Assembly (NCBI GenBank): GCA_963971225.1
Contig: OZ020269.1
Span: 33,873,264-33,937,263 of the forward strand
Length of the DNA: 64,000 bases
Direction: 5' to 3'
Source of the DNA: Melieria omissa
Taxonomy: Eukaryota > Arthropoda > Insecta > Diptera > Ulidiidae
Shown here: in pieces, positions 14,330-27,054 of the stretch
How the letters are laid out: every line of letters begins with the position of its first letter
Numbering within the stretch: position 1 is the first letter of the stretch
The notes under the pieces: model-generated
Seen by the model: only the letters and a program-made list of their open reading frames with translations
What the model was told of the DNA's origin: nothing
The model's database searches: none
Translations under genes and position numbers: made by a program

Positions 14330-17300
14330 AGCAAACACTCTGTGCGCACTCGTGAGCACACTTTATGCTTTGCTTCTGGCCACGTTCGCTGCCAAGCGTT
14401 CACTTGCCTTCATTTCTGTTGCCACTTTGCAGCAGCCTCTGCCATTTTTGTTGTTGTGTTTGTTTTTTTCGTTGTTGAAAGTTAACGTCAACATTTTGCT
14501 GTTGCAACTTGCCACAGCAATGAGTCATTGCTTGACAGCTGCAACAACTGCGTTACAGCCATACACCACTCACACATACACACACACAAATTTTCCATAT
14601 ATGTATGTATGTGTTTGTGCTTCTTGGCAATTCGAGCATCTTCGCTGCATTGAGTGGCACTTTGATTTATTTTTTCTTAGCGAATATCGCATTTTTGCAT
14701 AATCGAGTTGAATTTGCGTTCAGTTTGTGTTAAGTGACTTACTTTGCTTTCGCCGGAAAATCTGACATCTACTCGACGTGTGTGTGTGTGTGTGTGTGCG
14801 TTAAATCACTGTTGTTAAACGCGTTAAATAGCAACAAAACTAGGTCGCCAATGATCGAACATGAAGCAAACTAAGTACTCGGCAAACTAGTGAGATTTTG
14901 ATTGAATTAAATTTTTAAAAAATATTATAAAAAGCTTCACTCACTACAAAGCTGTGCATGAAATTGGAAGTATGATTTTTTTGGATTTGTGATTGAAGTT
15001 TGATTAATGATTGATTTGAAGGGAGGAAGGGCTCAATTCTTGTTACATCAACTAAAAGAATTTTGAAAGCTGTTGAAAAATTTATATTTGCTCTGAAAGA
15101 GCAGTGAAATACAAAATTTGTTTATCAATTATTTGTTTATTTATTTATCAAAAATAAGAACATTTTTTAAATTGTCAGCAGTGAACTACACAAAAAACGA
15201 AATATTATTTTTTTTTATGTTTAGATTTGTTTTTAATTGGTGCATTCAATCTGACATTCCACTGGTGCATGATTCCTTTTTAAGTTTGCTAGTCAACAAT
15301 CTGTGGCCGTGGCCGATTTTGTCATATCAAATGCTATATTATGCATTTGATATGACAAAATCATAACATGTTGTTTCTAGTTAAGCATTGATCGTGAGTA
15401 TATAAAAAAAATTTTCATCTATTCTCAAATTATGCTTGAATTCGAAATCCATTCGGAATACATAACGTTTCAAACTCTTTAACAGGTTGACACATCTTGA
15501 AAACAATGAACAAACTTTTCGATACGTAATACAAAAAACGAAAAGCCAGATCGATCCAACCTCTCCACAGTGATTCGTTTCACAGACTAAATTCAAAAAA
15601 TTTTGAAAATACATGGTTACCAAAAAGTTGATAAAACCTTCAATATAGATTAAGAAATTATGTGAACATTTTCGCTTTTAATAATTTCTCAAAATTTGTA
15701 AAGCTGAGGCTTTACTTCACATTTAATTTAAAATATTTTTCTAAATTAAAAATCTGAAAATTGGCAAAACTCAAATATCTAAAACGTATGCGAAAGTATG
15801 TTCCTGAATTTTTTTTTATTTTAAGAAGCATTCTTTTTTTGTCGGATAATGTAATCAAATCCGCTGATATCTTCCGACCTCAGAGAAAAACTCAATTTGA
15901 AAAGTGGTCCAAACACCTATTTTTCGACAAAATATATTTTATTTATCATTAAAAGTATGCAATCAGCATGAAAAATTAAAAAAAAACTGCACAAATGCAA
16001 AACATACATCTATTATTATCTAAGTTTGTCCCGCGGTTGTATGGAGACGAATCACTGTGCGCTCTCTCGGAATCGACAATACTAAACGAAGAATAGGCGT
16101 TCCAGGAAAACTTGATTTAAAGTTTGGTCCACCTCAGATATTCTGCACACGAATAAAGACCCTTAGAGTGAAGATATTTAGTTGCAATTTTTGGAGCAGG
16201 TGCTCCAAATATTGTATATTCATATTATGGATAAAATGTCGAAAATACTTTCCAAAACAAAATTTCCTCATCATCACTTCTTATCGCATTGATTAACATT
16301 ACTCATACGACCCGTATTTCGCATAAATACTTTATGAGTTGTCTTTAGTACTTATTTAGTTTTGTTCACTCCTCTCTGGAGCATAGGGCTTTCACTACAC
16401 TCCTTCATCTTACGCGATTCTGGGCTGAACTTGTTGTTCTGCCAGGGTAGGTGATTGGATTTAGTATTTATATAGCAGATTTATTTCCCCATACTATAGA
16501 TGGTAGTGAAATGAAATGCCAAAACTGATGTAATTTGTGAAAAGCCAACGAATGCTTCCGTCTTTCACATGATGACAGCTCCTTGCAAGAAGAAATCCTA
16601 ACCACCTTGAAAACGATATAAATTTGAAACAACATCACTAAAACTGTTGGCATTTTAAAAAATGATACCCTTATAAATGATATCCCAATTGAACTACTAT
16701 TGCTATGCTAAATAGCAATAAATTTCAGTCACGTCTTTCACATAGAAATTTACCGCCTATTCTTTACGCAAACTATGCATATTGCATATTGCACTTGAAA
16801 CTTTGCGCCAACAATAAAATCTACACACGCACGCACACAAACACATTTGCTCGTGTGCTTGTAGTCTTTATCGTGCAAGTGTTTCCATTTTCGTTTTCAT
16901 CATTTTTATCGCATAATGCTGCGGCCATTTCTCACACACACTTCAGTCTCACCAAGGCGCGTCCTTGCGCCTTAACAACTCCCATGCCGCTCGTCCGCCT
17001 ACACACACCAAACAAATTCCCACAAAGTGCGATACATTCGCTGGCGTTGCGCTGCAACCGTTTGCCGCCGCACTGATGCCGCTGCCAAGAGAACAAATTC
17101 GCAACAAATGGGAACTGTCGACGTTGTTGTTGTTCCTGCTGTTGCCGTTGTTACAGTGCACTGTGCGCCGCGTGAAATTTTTGGCACGTAGCAAATTGGC
17201 ATAAACTTAAAATTAGCTCCGACCACACAATCACAACGGCGGCCCATAAATCTGACGTGCATTGATAAACAATAAATTGGCAGCTCCTTGCTCCTTGCGC

Positions 17301-18690
17301 CTTGCCTGCCTGCCAGCCAGTCTGCCTGCAATGCCCATCGTCAGCCAAATTGCCAGACGGGGGCGTGTGAAGCAAGCACCGCGTATGCGCACTTAAGCCC
17401 TGAAGAAAACGCATTGTTTTGTGGCGCAACCAAGAAACACAACCAACAACCAACAGCAAAATGGCGCTGCGTTGCGTCTCTGCGTGGCCAATTTACATGC
17501 TGGCACGTATTTTTATAAACATAAAATGTAACTCGTATCCAGAAAACGTGAGCGCGAAGTAGCAAAGTTCTGAGAATATCGAACGTAGTGGGAGCGGGAG
17601 CGTAGTGGCGAAGACGGACAGACAGCGAAAATAAGTGAATTTTGAAACAAATCGAAAGCGCTTTATCATACCCGAAGCAGTCAATCGTGCTTGCTGTGGC
17701 ATTTTAATTTGAAAGTAATTTTTACATTTGGAAAATTGAAAGTTATCGACGGGAAACGATGACGTCATTTCATGAATAAATCATTATATACTTATACTAT
17801 TCATATATACAAAATTGATAATAAACATTTTAATAAATTCTTCTTCTTCAAAGCCCTCTGTGACTTCATGTGGGATGTTTCAAGATCATATTTTGAGCCC
17901 TTTGTAACAACCAAATAATGACTTTCCTTCCATTAATGACTTTTAGTTTTTTTTTGCGACAAAGTTTTTTTCAGTACTCCAATAAGTTCAAAATTTGTAT
18001 GGGCTGACAATTTAGTTTTGATTCGGTCAGATTTGAAGTCCATTGTTGGAGCATAGAAACTCGTCTACTTCTAACATAAAGAATTCGTTACATTTTATCT
18101 TCTCTAGTAACGATAAGCCAGCTAAAAGGTCCACACAGGCCCTACTTGTACTAAAAGCGGTGGCATAGTTTAAAATGTATGGAGTTTCCTACTGTAGATT
18201 ATAGACGTTCACTTCGTCGTCTTAAAATCGTCAATGTCATGTTCGATTTTTGCATTCAACTGTTCCACTTTTGCCCATGAACCGCCAAGTAACACTTCAC
18301 ACCCTTTGCTATGTTCGAATTAGAAAATATCTCCTGTTTAGGCGATTTATAGGTAGCATGCTATATCACAACAATAAAAAATTTCATCAAATTTCATTGT
18401 GATTGATTTATTAGTATTAGAAGGTGGAAATATCCATAAATACCAATGAACGAAGTCAGCCATCTCAGAGTTCTTTAATTTAGAATCCGAAACTTATTGG
18501 CTTTGCTCATTTAAATCGAATCGATCTGGTCTACAGTAACTGGTCCTAATAGATCTTTAAGGGTGCCTCGGGATTGGTCAACTGTCAATAAAGTTTATCA
18601 ATAAAAACCCATTTCCGACTCAACTTTACTGAAGTAGTTAATTTGTTTCCTTCATTGCTTAATGACAATGAAGGAAAAAAATCGAGATTG
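14330..18690. other. No gene seen
   Basis: AT-rich, apart from a GC-richer patch at about 16.8-17.6 kb. Contains a GT microsatellite (14778-14800) and the perfect hairpin at 15315-15362. Frames in the GC-richer patch lack homology. Confidence 0.5.
15315..15362. repeat. Perfect 20-bp hairpin
   Basis: GATTTTGTCATATCAAATGC at 15315-15334 is followed by an 8-base loop and its exact complement at 15343-15362. No TTAA or TA duplication is evident at the ends. Confidence 0.75.
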
Positions 18691-19322
18691 TTAAACCATT
18701 TTCGGCCGCTGGTCGATTTTTCGACCAGCCACTTTGAAGGAGAGTAGCTCTGCACTTAGACATTATATCTTTGAACTTTTGATGCATAAAATAGCTTTGG
18801 TCTTTTGGTAACCCCTCGAAATAATATTTTTTTTTTTAAAGATAATTTTAGAGATGTTGGTGAAGGCACGAAAAAAAGCATTTTTGTAGTCATATTTTGA
18901 ATATTCTGAAAAATATATAACCTTTTTAAATTATTGATTTATTATTGATTATTTACGAAGCCTAAAGACCAAATTACCATAATCAATTGATATCCATAAG
19001 ATTATGAAAATATTTTTACCTCTCAGCACCGCGTACTTTTCAGTGGTCGAAAAATCGACCATTGACCAGAAGTCGTCATGTATGTACATATGTAAGCCAA
19101 CAATTGTTTGTTTTCATTCTTGATTATTATTTGACTAAAACTATGTACAAATATATTTGTTTTTATTTGAAATTGAATTTTTATTAATTTATAAAAAAAT
19201 TTTGTAAAAAAAAAAAACAAAAAAAAATCCAAAAATATTCTTGATTAAGGTCCTAAATGTAAGTCCTTAAAAGGAATTACAAAAATATTGGCTATTTCTG
19301 GTAGCGGCCGAAAATGGGTTAA
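18691..19322. mobile_element. TTAA-flanked inverted-repeat element, family C
   Basis: Termini are TTAA-ACCATTTTCGGCCGCT and AGCGGCCGAAAATGGG-TTAA, inverted over about 15 bases with one mismatch. Two palindromes of the form TGGTCGA-n4-TCGACCA lie inside, one next to the left end (18710) and one at about 19042. The body is about 630 bp, AT-rich and non-coding. Confidence 0.8.
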
Positions 19323-19743
19323 TATTTAAATAATTTTACAGGCTAAAGAAGCCAATCAAGATTTTGTACAGTTCCTGGTTCCAATTCACCTTTTGTAGTG
19401 GCTCGGGATTTTTTAACTGTCGATAAAGTTTTCGACCGTAAATTGGTTAATTCAATGCTAAATTAATTCGTATTTACAAAAGTACATTTCCGATTCGATC
19501 ATTTTATGTTAGTCGGTCCGCTGCTCAATTTTTACTGTCTGCAAAACGTAATATGACCCAAACCAGAGTCAGCTCGTTCTCACGCAACTCAAGCGTATGG
19601 GCGCATTTTAGTCCGAATATTGTTAGCATAGTTTTTTCGATTCATTTAACGCAATAATGAAAACTTGATTGTTTTAGTGAAGGTTTTTCACACAAATGGC
19701 TGACCACCTTTGGCTTTTGTCGGTTTGATTAACCATGATTTTA

Positions 19744-19992
19744 TTAACCTTCTGCCTGTCCCATGCTCAAAATTGCGTTCGCTGTCCTTTGGAGTCAGGA
19801 TGACCCCAACCAAACGGTTATATAATTTACTGACAAAACATGAAGAAATGTTACACAAAAGAAACGGGAAAGCCCCGAAAAGTGATTTGTTATTGGGTTG
19901 TAAGCGCGATTAGCACTAAATAACACAAGTAGACGAGCGCAAAAACCGCTGAGCCATTTTTTTAAGTCTGCCTGGGACAGGCAGAAGGTTAA
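19744..19992. mobile_element. TTAA-flanked inverted-repeat element, family D
   Basis: TTAA lies at each end of a perfect 16-bp inverted repeat, CCTTCTGCCTGTCCCA and TGGGACAGGCAGAAGG. The whole is 249 bp and carries no gene; the short open frame crossing it has no family resemblance. Confidence 0.8.
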
Positions 19993-22325
19993 GGGATATT
20001 CATAACACAATGATAACAAGGAAATTCTGATACATTTTTAACAGAATTACTGGCCAATGTAGACGTAGTTCGTATGGCTGGATTGAACCAAAATTAAACA
20101 CACTGAAATTCGCAGTGACTACGCAGTTCACCACGGTAGCCACTTTACTTAGATAGAATTTGACAAAATCATTTTACTTTCATTTTCTCTTTCACTAGTC
20201 ACTTTACTTTCACTTCACTTTCACTTCACTTTTCTTATCCGTGTCACACTGTTACTTGCGCCTTACCCGGCTGTCTTTCATACTAGTCTGGCCTAAGCAC
20301 AACTCGTTCTCGAACATTTCAGCATCGTCTTAAACCATCTCTGTAATAACTCCCGCACAATCAATGTCCCTAAAAGTATGCAATGCTGCTTCTGCCCATT
20401 CAGTATTGTCCCTTTGCCTTTGCTAGGGGGCTCACAGTTACTGAGATCAAATGAGTTTTTCATTCTCGAAATTATTCCTTTTTTTACGTCATAGTTTCAT
20501 TGCTTTGAAAATTTCAAAAATCAAATCATCCCATCTACTGCGGTCATTTTTATTGATTCATCTGGTTAAAATAATTAAGAATTTCTATATAAATAAAATT
20601 ACTTAAATGAAAATTACTGGAAAATTTATCCAATTAGAAAGTATACTTCGAATTTCAAGTACATAAAATGTTATTTCAAGCACAATATTTAACTACTCTT
20701 ACAGAAATTCAAATGAATTGTTTTCAAGTTAAAAATAACACAAGAATACATAAACAAACACAATGCAAATAATACAAATCATTCAACTATTCTTGACTGC
20801 CAAATGACAATTATTTTATAAAAGTCTCTCTGACTTTGTTTTTTTGGTAGAAAACTTTAGCACACCAACACAATAAAGTTCGCATTCGATTCCGTGACGC
20901 AGTCGAGCGTGCGCCACATTTCCAATGCCACCGAATGGCTTTCGTACATGTTGAATGCATAATTTTGGCAATTTCATTGTTTGTCAATAAAATTGTTGAC
21001 ATTTTCGATTTTCGCAGGACTCATATTAGTGTATTGCTTTTCGTCGGCGGAAATTCTTATATTTGCTTTGCTCTTGCTATTCGCTGCTCTCGAGAAAACT
21101 TTTCAATTTCAATCGAGCAATGTCGAATATCAGTTTGAGAGTTGCCTCCGCCCGCCCCCGCACTCACTTGAGCTACGCAATTTGTACATTTCGCGGAAAA
21201 CTCAAATCATACGCAGACGTTGACACATTTCCCCAAATATGATTTGGTGTCCTTTGCTTGCTGCCCATTTCTTCCTGCGCTGCCTTTGGCTGTTGCATTG
21301 CATATTTTTGGATGGTTTTCATTATTTATTCATTTATGTTAAAACAAGTTTTGCTGTTGTCTCTATTGCCGTTTTGTGCGTTGTTGTTGTTGCTGTCGTC
21401 GACAACAATGTTTTTATGCTGTCGCCGCTTTCTTCACATGTCTGCGCCAAATCATGTCAATATGTGTTTGGTGTGTCGCTGTGCACACGAGATTTTAACC
21501 GAGCACACACAAATAACCCACACATGCAAATAACATTTTCCGTTCACACACACACACACACACACAACCACATGCACACTTTAGTCGCAAAATTGACTAA
21601 CAGCAGATAAAACCCTTTATCCTTTTATTTAGTTTCGATATATTGCGCTGTTGTTGTAGTTTTATTGTTTTTGTTGCCCTGCGGGTGAGCGGGAAATTTG
21701 GTCGATTTCGTCACATTGCCGCCGCGAGGCAGTCAACCTGAAATGATGGCACCGAGGTCGTGGGTGGCCAGGGCGCTTCTTGTCGTGGGGTCACGCTCTC
21801 GGCAACAACACGGCCAGCAGATCTTTCAATTTCACGTACGAAAAGAATTCGTGAAAGTTTTCACTTCGGCCCCTTGCTGTGTGCCACTCAAGTGCGACAA
21901 CAAAGACAGAGTGTAAACAATGAACACAGCACAAAAGCGCGCAGCACAAGAAACGCACAAAGGGCACAATTGAAAAGTTGGCCAAAATTGCGAATTGTAT
22001 GTAAAAGCAAAGCGGGCGAAATGGGCGAGACGGCGCGCCAGCCGCTCAACCAAGTTTTGCGAAAAGGATTTTGTTTTGAATTTTTATGAGGATTTCCCTT
22101 TATTTATTCTTGTGATTTGTTTTGTTTGCTGTGTGCGGCTAAATCATTCACTCGCAAAGCCCACACACGCAACGCCAACGCTCGGACTGCGAAACGACGC
22201 TCATATGAGTCGCTGTGTCACAGTGGCAATTTTTCAATTTCGCGCCCACTAAAAATAAATCCATTCTGTCAAATTTACTCAAATTGATGAAAGGTTTCAA
22301 TTTTTGTTTTTTGTCCTCTTTGCAG
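19993..22325. other. No gene recognised upstream of the dpr Ig exon
   Basis: Holds a TTCACTTTCAC-rich stretch (20180-20235) and a CA run (21545-21566). A frame from an ATG at 21743 begins MMAPRSWVARALLVVG, but it has no convincing donor or homology, so the missing 5' dpr exon is not assigned here. Confidence 0.45.
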
Positions 22326-22486
22326 AATCGCTCAGTACGTACTCGACGACCACAACGACGACGACGACGGTGTCGCCGGCAAATTTGCTGCCGTACTTTG
22401 ATTTCGATGTGCCGCGCAATCTTACTGTCACAGTGGGCCAAACTGGATTCTTGCACTGTCGCGTCGAACGCCTGGGCGACAAAGAT
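22326..22486 (+). CDS. dpr1: dpr-family Ig protein, exon with first half of Ig1
   Basis: This exon encodes the start of the first immunoglobulin domain of a Dpr cell-surface protein (Defective proboscis extension response family). Dpr proteins sit on neurons, bind DIP-family Ig proteins and help specify synaptic partners; the founding gene affects salt taste behaviour in Drosophila. It opens after a clean acceptor (cctctttgcag) and closes at a GTAAGT donor. It reads two bases plus 53 codons, entering in phase 1 and leaving in phase 0. A run of eight threonines is followed by PYFDFDVPRNLTVTVG, the conserved Dpr Ig1 start with an N-glycosylation site (NLT), and then FLHCRVERLGDKD with the first Ig cysteine. 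From memory the wording fits Dpr1 better than Dpr2, 3, 4, 6 or 9; the family call is near certain and the paralogue call probable. The upstream signal-peptide exon was not found. Confidence 0.92.
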
Positions 22487-22644
22487 GTAAGTGTGGATTT
22501 TTAAGATATAATTTAAAAAATAAAAATTTCACGAAAAAATGCAATGGAAATTGCAAACTGTCTATGAATTAATTGGTATTTTAAAAATTTAATGTTTCAA
22601 ACTTTTCTAAAAAGAGAAATGGTGATAAGTTATTGTGAACAAAG

Positions 22645-22700
22645 AGCACATTTCATATGAAATATTCTTGTACACATGAATATTTCATAGTAAATGTGCT
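22645..22700. repeat. Near-perfect hairpin in dpr intron
   Basis: Two 23-base arms (22645-22667 and 22678-22700) beginning AGCACATTT pair over 21 of 23 positions around a 10-base loop. It lies about 160 bases after the 22326-22486 exon. Size and shape would suit a small-RNA precursor, or the remnant of a tiny inverted-repeat element. Confidence 0.7.
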
Positions 22701-23380
22701 TCTGTAGACGATTTCAGCAGTGTTGCCACACACCTGAAATGACTATCTCCTAAATCTTAAAAAAAACTAAATTTTCCTTCAAAAAATTAAAAATTTTCAA
22801 CTGTTTAAAACTTTTATGGATCTAAATTAAAAAAAAAATTAAACAGCCAATTATCAAATATAATTTATTATCAATTTTTTCGAGCAATTAACCTAAAATA
22901 CAAGTTGTAGTTATTGGTTGGAAGGATTTCCAATGAACTCTGTATTCAATGACATGTTGTGACTTTATTGATGGCTGTGACTATTTTGCATTGGCCGGTC
23001 TGTTTGAAAGAATACAAAATGATTTTGGGTATGCCACAGCGCTTTAGGCTTGGTTCCCATGTAAAGAATTGGTCACAGACTGCGGAAGTCATAATAATTT
23101 GTTGTAGAGACGCGGCCGCAGCTACCAATGCTTAAAAATTAAATGTGTTGCAGGATAGAAGAACCAGTCGTTGCGCAATTACTCTGAAGTTTACCCAATA
23201 AGGAACACCTGCACTACTACTTCTGTGAAATTCTTCTGTGAAGGAGAATCAAATTGCAGCGTGCAAGACCTCATACATACTTGTAGAGTGGGACATAATT
23301 ATTTCAGGGCCTATATTTAATTTCAGTAGGAAATACGAGCACTGCGTAGAAATGATCCGAATAAGACGGACATACCTTTC

Positions 23381-23899
23381 TTAACCCTTTCGACCCCAAA
23401 GTTGCCTGAGAGCAACTTCACCTATTTGTCGCCTCAAAACAGAAGCTATGATTGATTTATGGATTTTATTTGAGTAGACACCAAAAAAAATAATATTTTT
23501 AGAAGTGAAAAGGCAAATTACAAGAATTCTACTGTTGTCCCCAAAATAATTTTCAATCATGCAGCTATCAGGAAAAGTTTGTGTTCTAATTGAAGTCTAC
23601 GAATTGGGCGCGTTTGTTCAAAATCCGGTTTCTTCAATAATGGTTAAATAAAATCAAAAAGGTGATAATTTTGTATTTTTCCATAAATATTAAATAATTT
23701 TTCTGTATTTAAAAAATACTGATACAAAATTTATTTAACCCGTTTTAAGCTACAATTGTTTAAAAGTAAACTAGCTCTAGAACTCTAACAAGAAGGCGTG
23801 GCAACTTCAAATGTCGTGTGCACACTTAATGTTTTATGATTTAAATACAAAAAAAGTAATATCGAGACATAGGCTAAAATTGGGGGTCGAAAGGGTTAA
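23381..23899 (+). mobile_element. TTAA-flanked inverted-repeat element, family A copy 1
   Basis: TTAA stands at both ends. The termini are CCCTTTCGACCCCAA and the complement TTGGGGGTCGAAAGGG. Just inside the left end is a small hairpin, AAGTTGC-ctgaga-GCAACTT. There is no coding capacity in about 519 bp. TTAA duplication and CCC termini are typical of piggyBac-type elements, so this is probably a piggyBac-mobilised MITE (inference). Copies 2 and 3 lie at 42177 and 62279. Confidence 0.85.
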
Positions 23900-25639
23900 G
23901 TACCCAATATACAAAGCGGTCGTTCAGTCGTTCAGTGTAACGACAAAGCAGTATAGAAAAGAGTAGATAATATATGGGTCCTAATTCAAGGTCCGTGTTT
24001 TTTTTACTGCGTACAAGGTTTTCAATGCTTTCCACGGTACAACCCATAAATCAAATAAAATGTATCCATACATATGCAGTCTGTAACAATTGGCGCTTAA
24101 TTACCTCACACTGCTACATATAAGCCAGAGAATGGACTGCCAACTTAATGACTAATTAAAGCCTAATTTACTTGCAAGAAGAACATCCTTGCACACACAC
24201 ACTCATGTTCACACATACAACGAAGCATATGCGACGCGTTTTATTCGCTCGCAGTAAACGAAACCCATTCATGATAATTGCTAAAAATGCTTAAAGTGAC
24301 GCAACAAGCAATAAATAAAATCAAAAACAGCGAAATCCGGAAAACTACACTCGGCGACGCGGCTTCCACCCAGCGAACACCATGCATCATGTTTGATTGC
24401 GGCAGTTTAATTTCACTCATTAAATCAACACAAGCCAGCAGCGGCCATGTCGTCCTCAATACCACGTCAATAAATGTCCCGAATGGCCGTTATTCGTTAT
24501 CCTTCTCGTGCGTTTCGCAATTTTCCGATTTCCTCGCCCACACCCTCAGCGCTAATGCCATGCAACATCATTAGGCGTGTGTTATCTTAACTGGTCACGC
24601 ATCTGCGTACCTTGGCGGCTGCCCGCCCCGGGCGCGCTTGCCGGCTTTTATGGCTATGCTAATATGTCAACATCACAAACACATTATGCCGCCCCAACAA
24701 CACATACACACACACACACACACACATACACAGGCGAACACCGGCGACCGCCACGCCCGAGCTGCGGCGTCACTGCAGTGGCAGCGCGTCGCGATGTTGA
24801 ATTGCCGGATGCTAAGCAGCCAACGACAAATTACCTCCACGCCTCACAAAAACAACAATAACAACAGAAACAACAACAATATAAAATCCAAACACAAAAA
24901 TCCAAAAAAGTACAACACGTAAAAGTTTTTGTACTAAAGCGCCAAAGTTTTTCCTGCACGGCTCAGTTGCCGACGCAACCTCTGCTCGATGCGCCGCTTC
25001 CTTTTGCCGCCCAGTCGAGCTGTTGCTGCAATCCAGCGCTCTGCACCCAATTCCCAGCCGCCTGCCCGATAACGACGGCATCGACAACGTCCGCTCGAAA
25101 TGACTAATTTATGAACCATCCATCACGTGACGCATGTCATTTGCTACCGGCGCACCCGCATCCACACCAACACACACATGCACTCACGCAGCCACACGCT
25201 CACGCATCGGCACAGATTTTTTGCTTCTCACGGCAGATCGGGATGAAGTGTGGAGCGCGCGTAATCGAGGTCGAAATGCTCGGAAACTATTTGGCCTGTT
25301 CCCCGGTGGCAATTTGCTATTCGTTGGCCATGTTTTATGCCAATGAGCCTTGCGCTCATATATTATCTTTTTTGTTTAATAATAAATTCGTCGCTTGAAA
25401 CACTAGTGAGGCATTTCTTACAAACTGCTATAATCTATTGAACCAGAAGGATGTATGTGTGTATGTAACATATTTCGAGAAACGTATGGCAATAATTTGT
25501 TGAATAAAAAATTGCTGGTGAAATATTTCATATTAATATTTTATAAAGGCATATACGAGTATATCTCAACTGTTCCACTTGATCTCATTTGCAAGTTTTC
25601 ATTTGTCAGGTTGGAAATGTTACGTATATAACTTATATG
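23900..25639. other. No gene seen
   Basis: A GC-richer patch at 24.3-25.3 kb with CA runs (24705-24732) is open in several frames on both strands without recognisable protein. Confidence 0.5.
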
Positions 25640-26460
25640 ATATGATGGCTGAGGTCTTTGCCATACGGGGTGTGCCAGAAAGATACTGACCCTCAATGTC
25701 AGGAGAAAGAGTATAATCATAATGTCCGACAGCCAGGCTGCAATAAAAGCTCTGAGCTCGACGACGTTTGACTCCAAACTAGTCTGGGAGACAGCAAATG
25801 TTCTCCAAGACATTTCAAAGGATAACCGGGTGATAATACACTGGGTTCCTGCGCACTGTGGGCACGATGGAAATGAGGAAGCGGACAGATTGGCAAAGGA
25901 AGGGGCGGCAAAACGACCCTATGGACCTGAGCCAATCATAGGTGTTAGCAGAGCTCATTTCAGGCATTGTGTCAAACAGGAATTCAAAAATCGGGCCAAC
26001 CAGAAATGGTGCAATACGGTGGGACAGCGCTGTTCCAAGCTATTCTTTCCGGCCTATTCGGAAGGAAAATCGAAATACCTATTGGACCTAAGCAGAAAGG
26101 AGCTTAAGTTCATGACGGGAATCCTGAGTGGGCACTGCCTGCTAAATATGCATAAAGCGCGACTGGGATTAACAGATAGTGAACTATGCAGATTCTGCAT
26201 GGAAGATGATGAAACATCCGTGCACATCATAACAGAGTGTCCCGCTCTCTTACACGCAAGGAAGCGTATACTGGGAAGGGAACTAATTCAGACAAGAGAG
26301 CTGTCTGGAACCAATCTGGGAAAAATCAAGGAGTTCCTGGACAGTATTGGGGGAGATGAACTCCTCCAGTAAAGAATAAGGGATACGACACAATAGTTCT
26401 CTTTGGACGCAGTGTCTCGGGCAGTTGATGCTCGGCTCCCGTATCTATTCTATTCTATAT
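25640..26460 (+). mobile_element. 5'-truncated LINE, RNase H end of ORF2
   Basis: The open frame ends at 26370-26372 and encodes the C-terminal end of a non-LTR retrotransposon ORF2. It shows the RNase H motifs MSDSQAAIKAL and WVPAHCGHDGNEEADRLA with catalytic-type acidic residues. It then has a Cys/His cluster C-x2-C...H...C (CRFC, then HIITECPAL), as in I/R1/LOA-type LINEs. The homology continues upstream of the apparent start into MAEVFAIR near 25650, but a one-base slip in a G run at ~25667 breaks the frame. Sequence before ~25640 looks unrelated, so the copy is truncated at its 5' end, the usual LINE insertion form. About 90 bases of 3' UTR end in a TATTCTATTCTAT tail. Confidence 0.85.
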
Positions 26461-26888
26461 GATACAAGTCATTCCAAGAAAGTTGTATAAAACCATTTCA
26501 CGACCACATGTGAATAACACTTCATTTAAGTGCGATAACTTAGTTAAACCACTAAAATTTTAGGTTTGATTTGTCTAGTGTCAACATGTCAAGATCTACT
26601 CACTATAATATTACTACTCTCATTAACATTTAGATCTGTAGTCATTTTATAAGCACATCACCTAAAAAATCCTCTTCACACTAACAACCAAAGATACAAT
26701 GGCTTAACTTGCGAGGTGGTTGATTTATTATTTCAAAAGCTGGTATTGCTATAAGTAGATAGGGTTGTGAAACGAAATGTATTGCCTGGGGAATCGTCAC
26801 AAGACTCTCGTCTTAAAGCTTTCTTTTTAAACATGCGAGTACATACTTTCTTCACTGGCAACAACAACTCATTACCGAGTTGCTGCAA

Positions 26889-27012
26889 AAGTTATTTCCA
26901 TGCGCCTTTGCTTTGCGCACCTTCTCCAGTTGGTGATATCACGGGATGATAGGGCGTCCTTAACACGATCCTTCCACTGCAAACACGATCTTCGTCTTCG
27001 ACCTCCAATTAC
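26889..27012 (-). mobile_element. LINE ORF2 C-terminal remnant
   Basis: Read on the minus strand, this stretch gives LQWKDRVKDAL, then ITNWRRCAKQRRM. That is the RW-x-D-x-V...NWR...A-x-R pattern found at the extreme C-terminus of RTE/CR1-like LINE reverse-transcriptase proteins. It is a short fragment with no conserved catalytic domain left. A related, more decayed copy lies at 30005-30115. Confidence 0.6.
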
Positions 27013-27054
27013 CGCATTGAACACATGTTTCTTCAGAGCTTATAGACATTATAG

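Noticed and set aside
21743..21916. ATG frame MMAPRSWVARALLVVG upstream of the dpr Ig exon
   Set aside because: Weakly hydrophobic, no convincing donor in phase 1 and no recognisable Dpr N-terminus.
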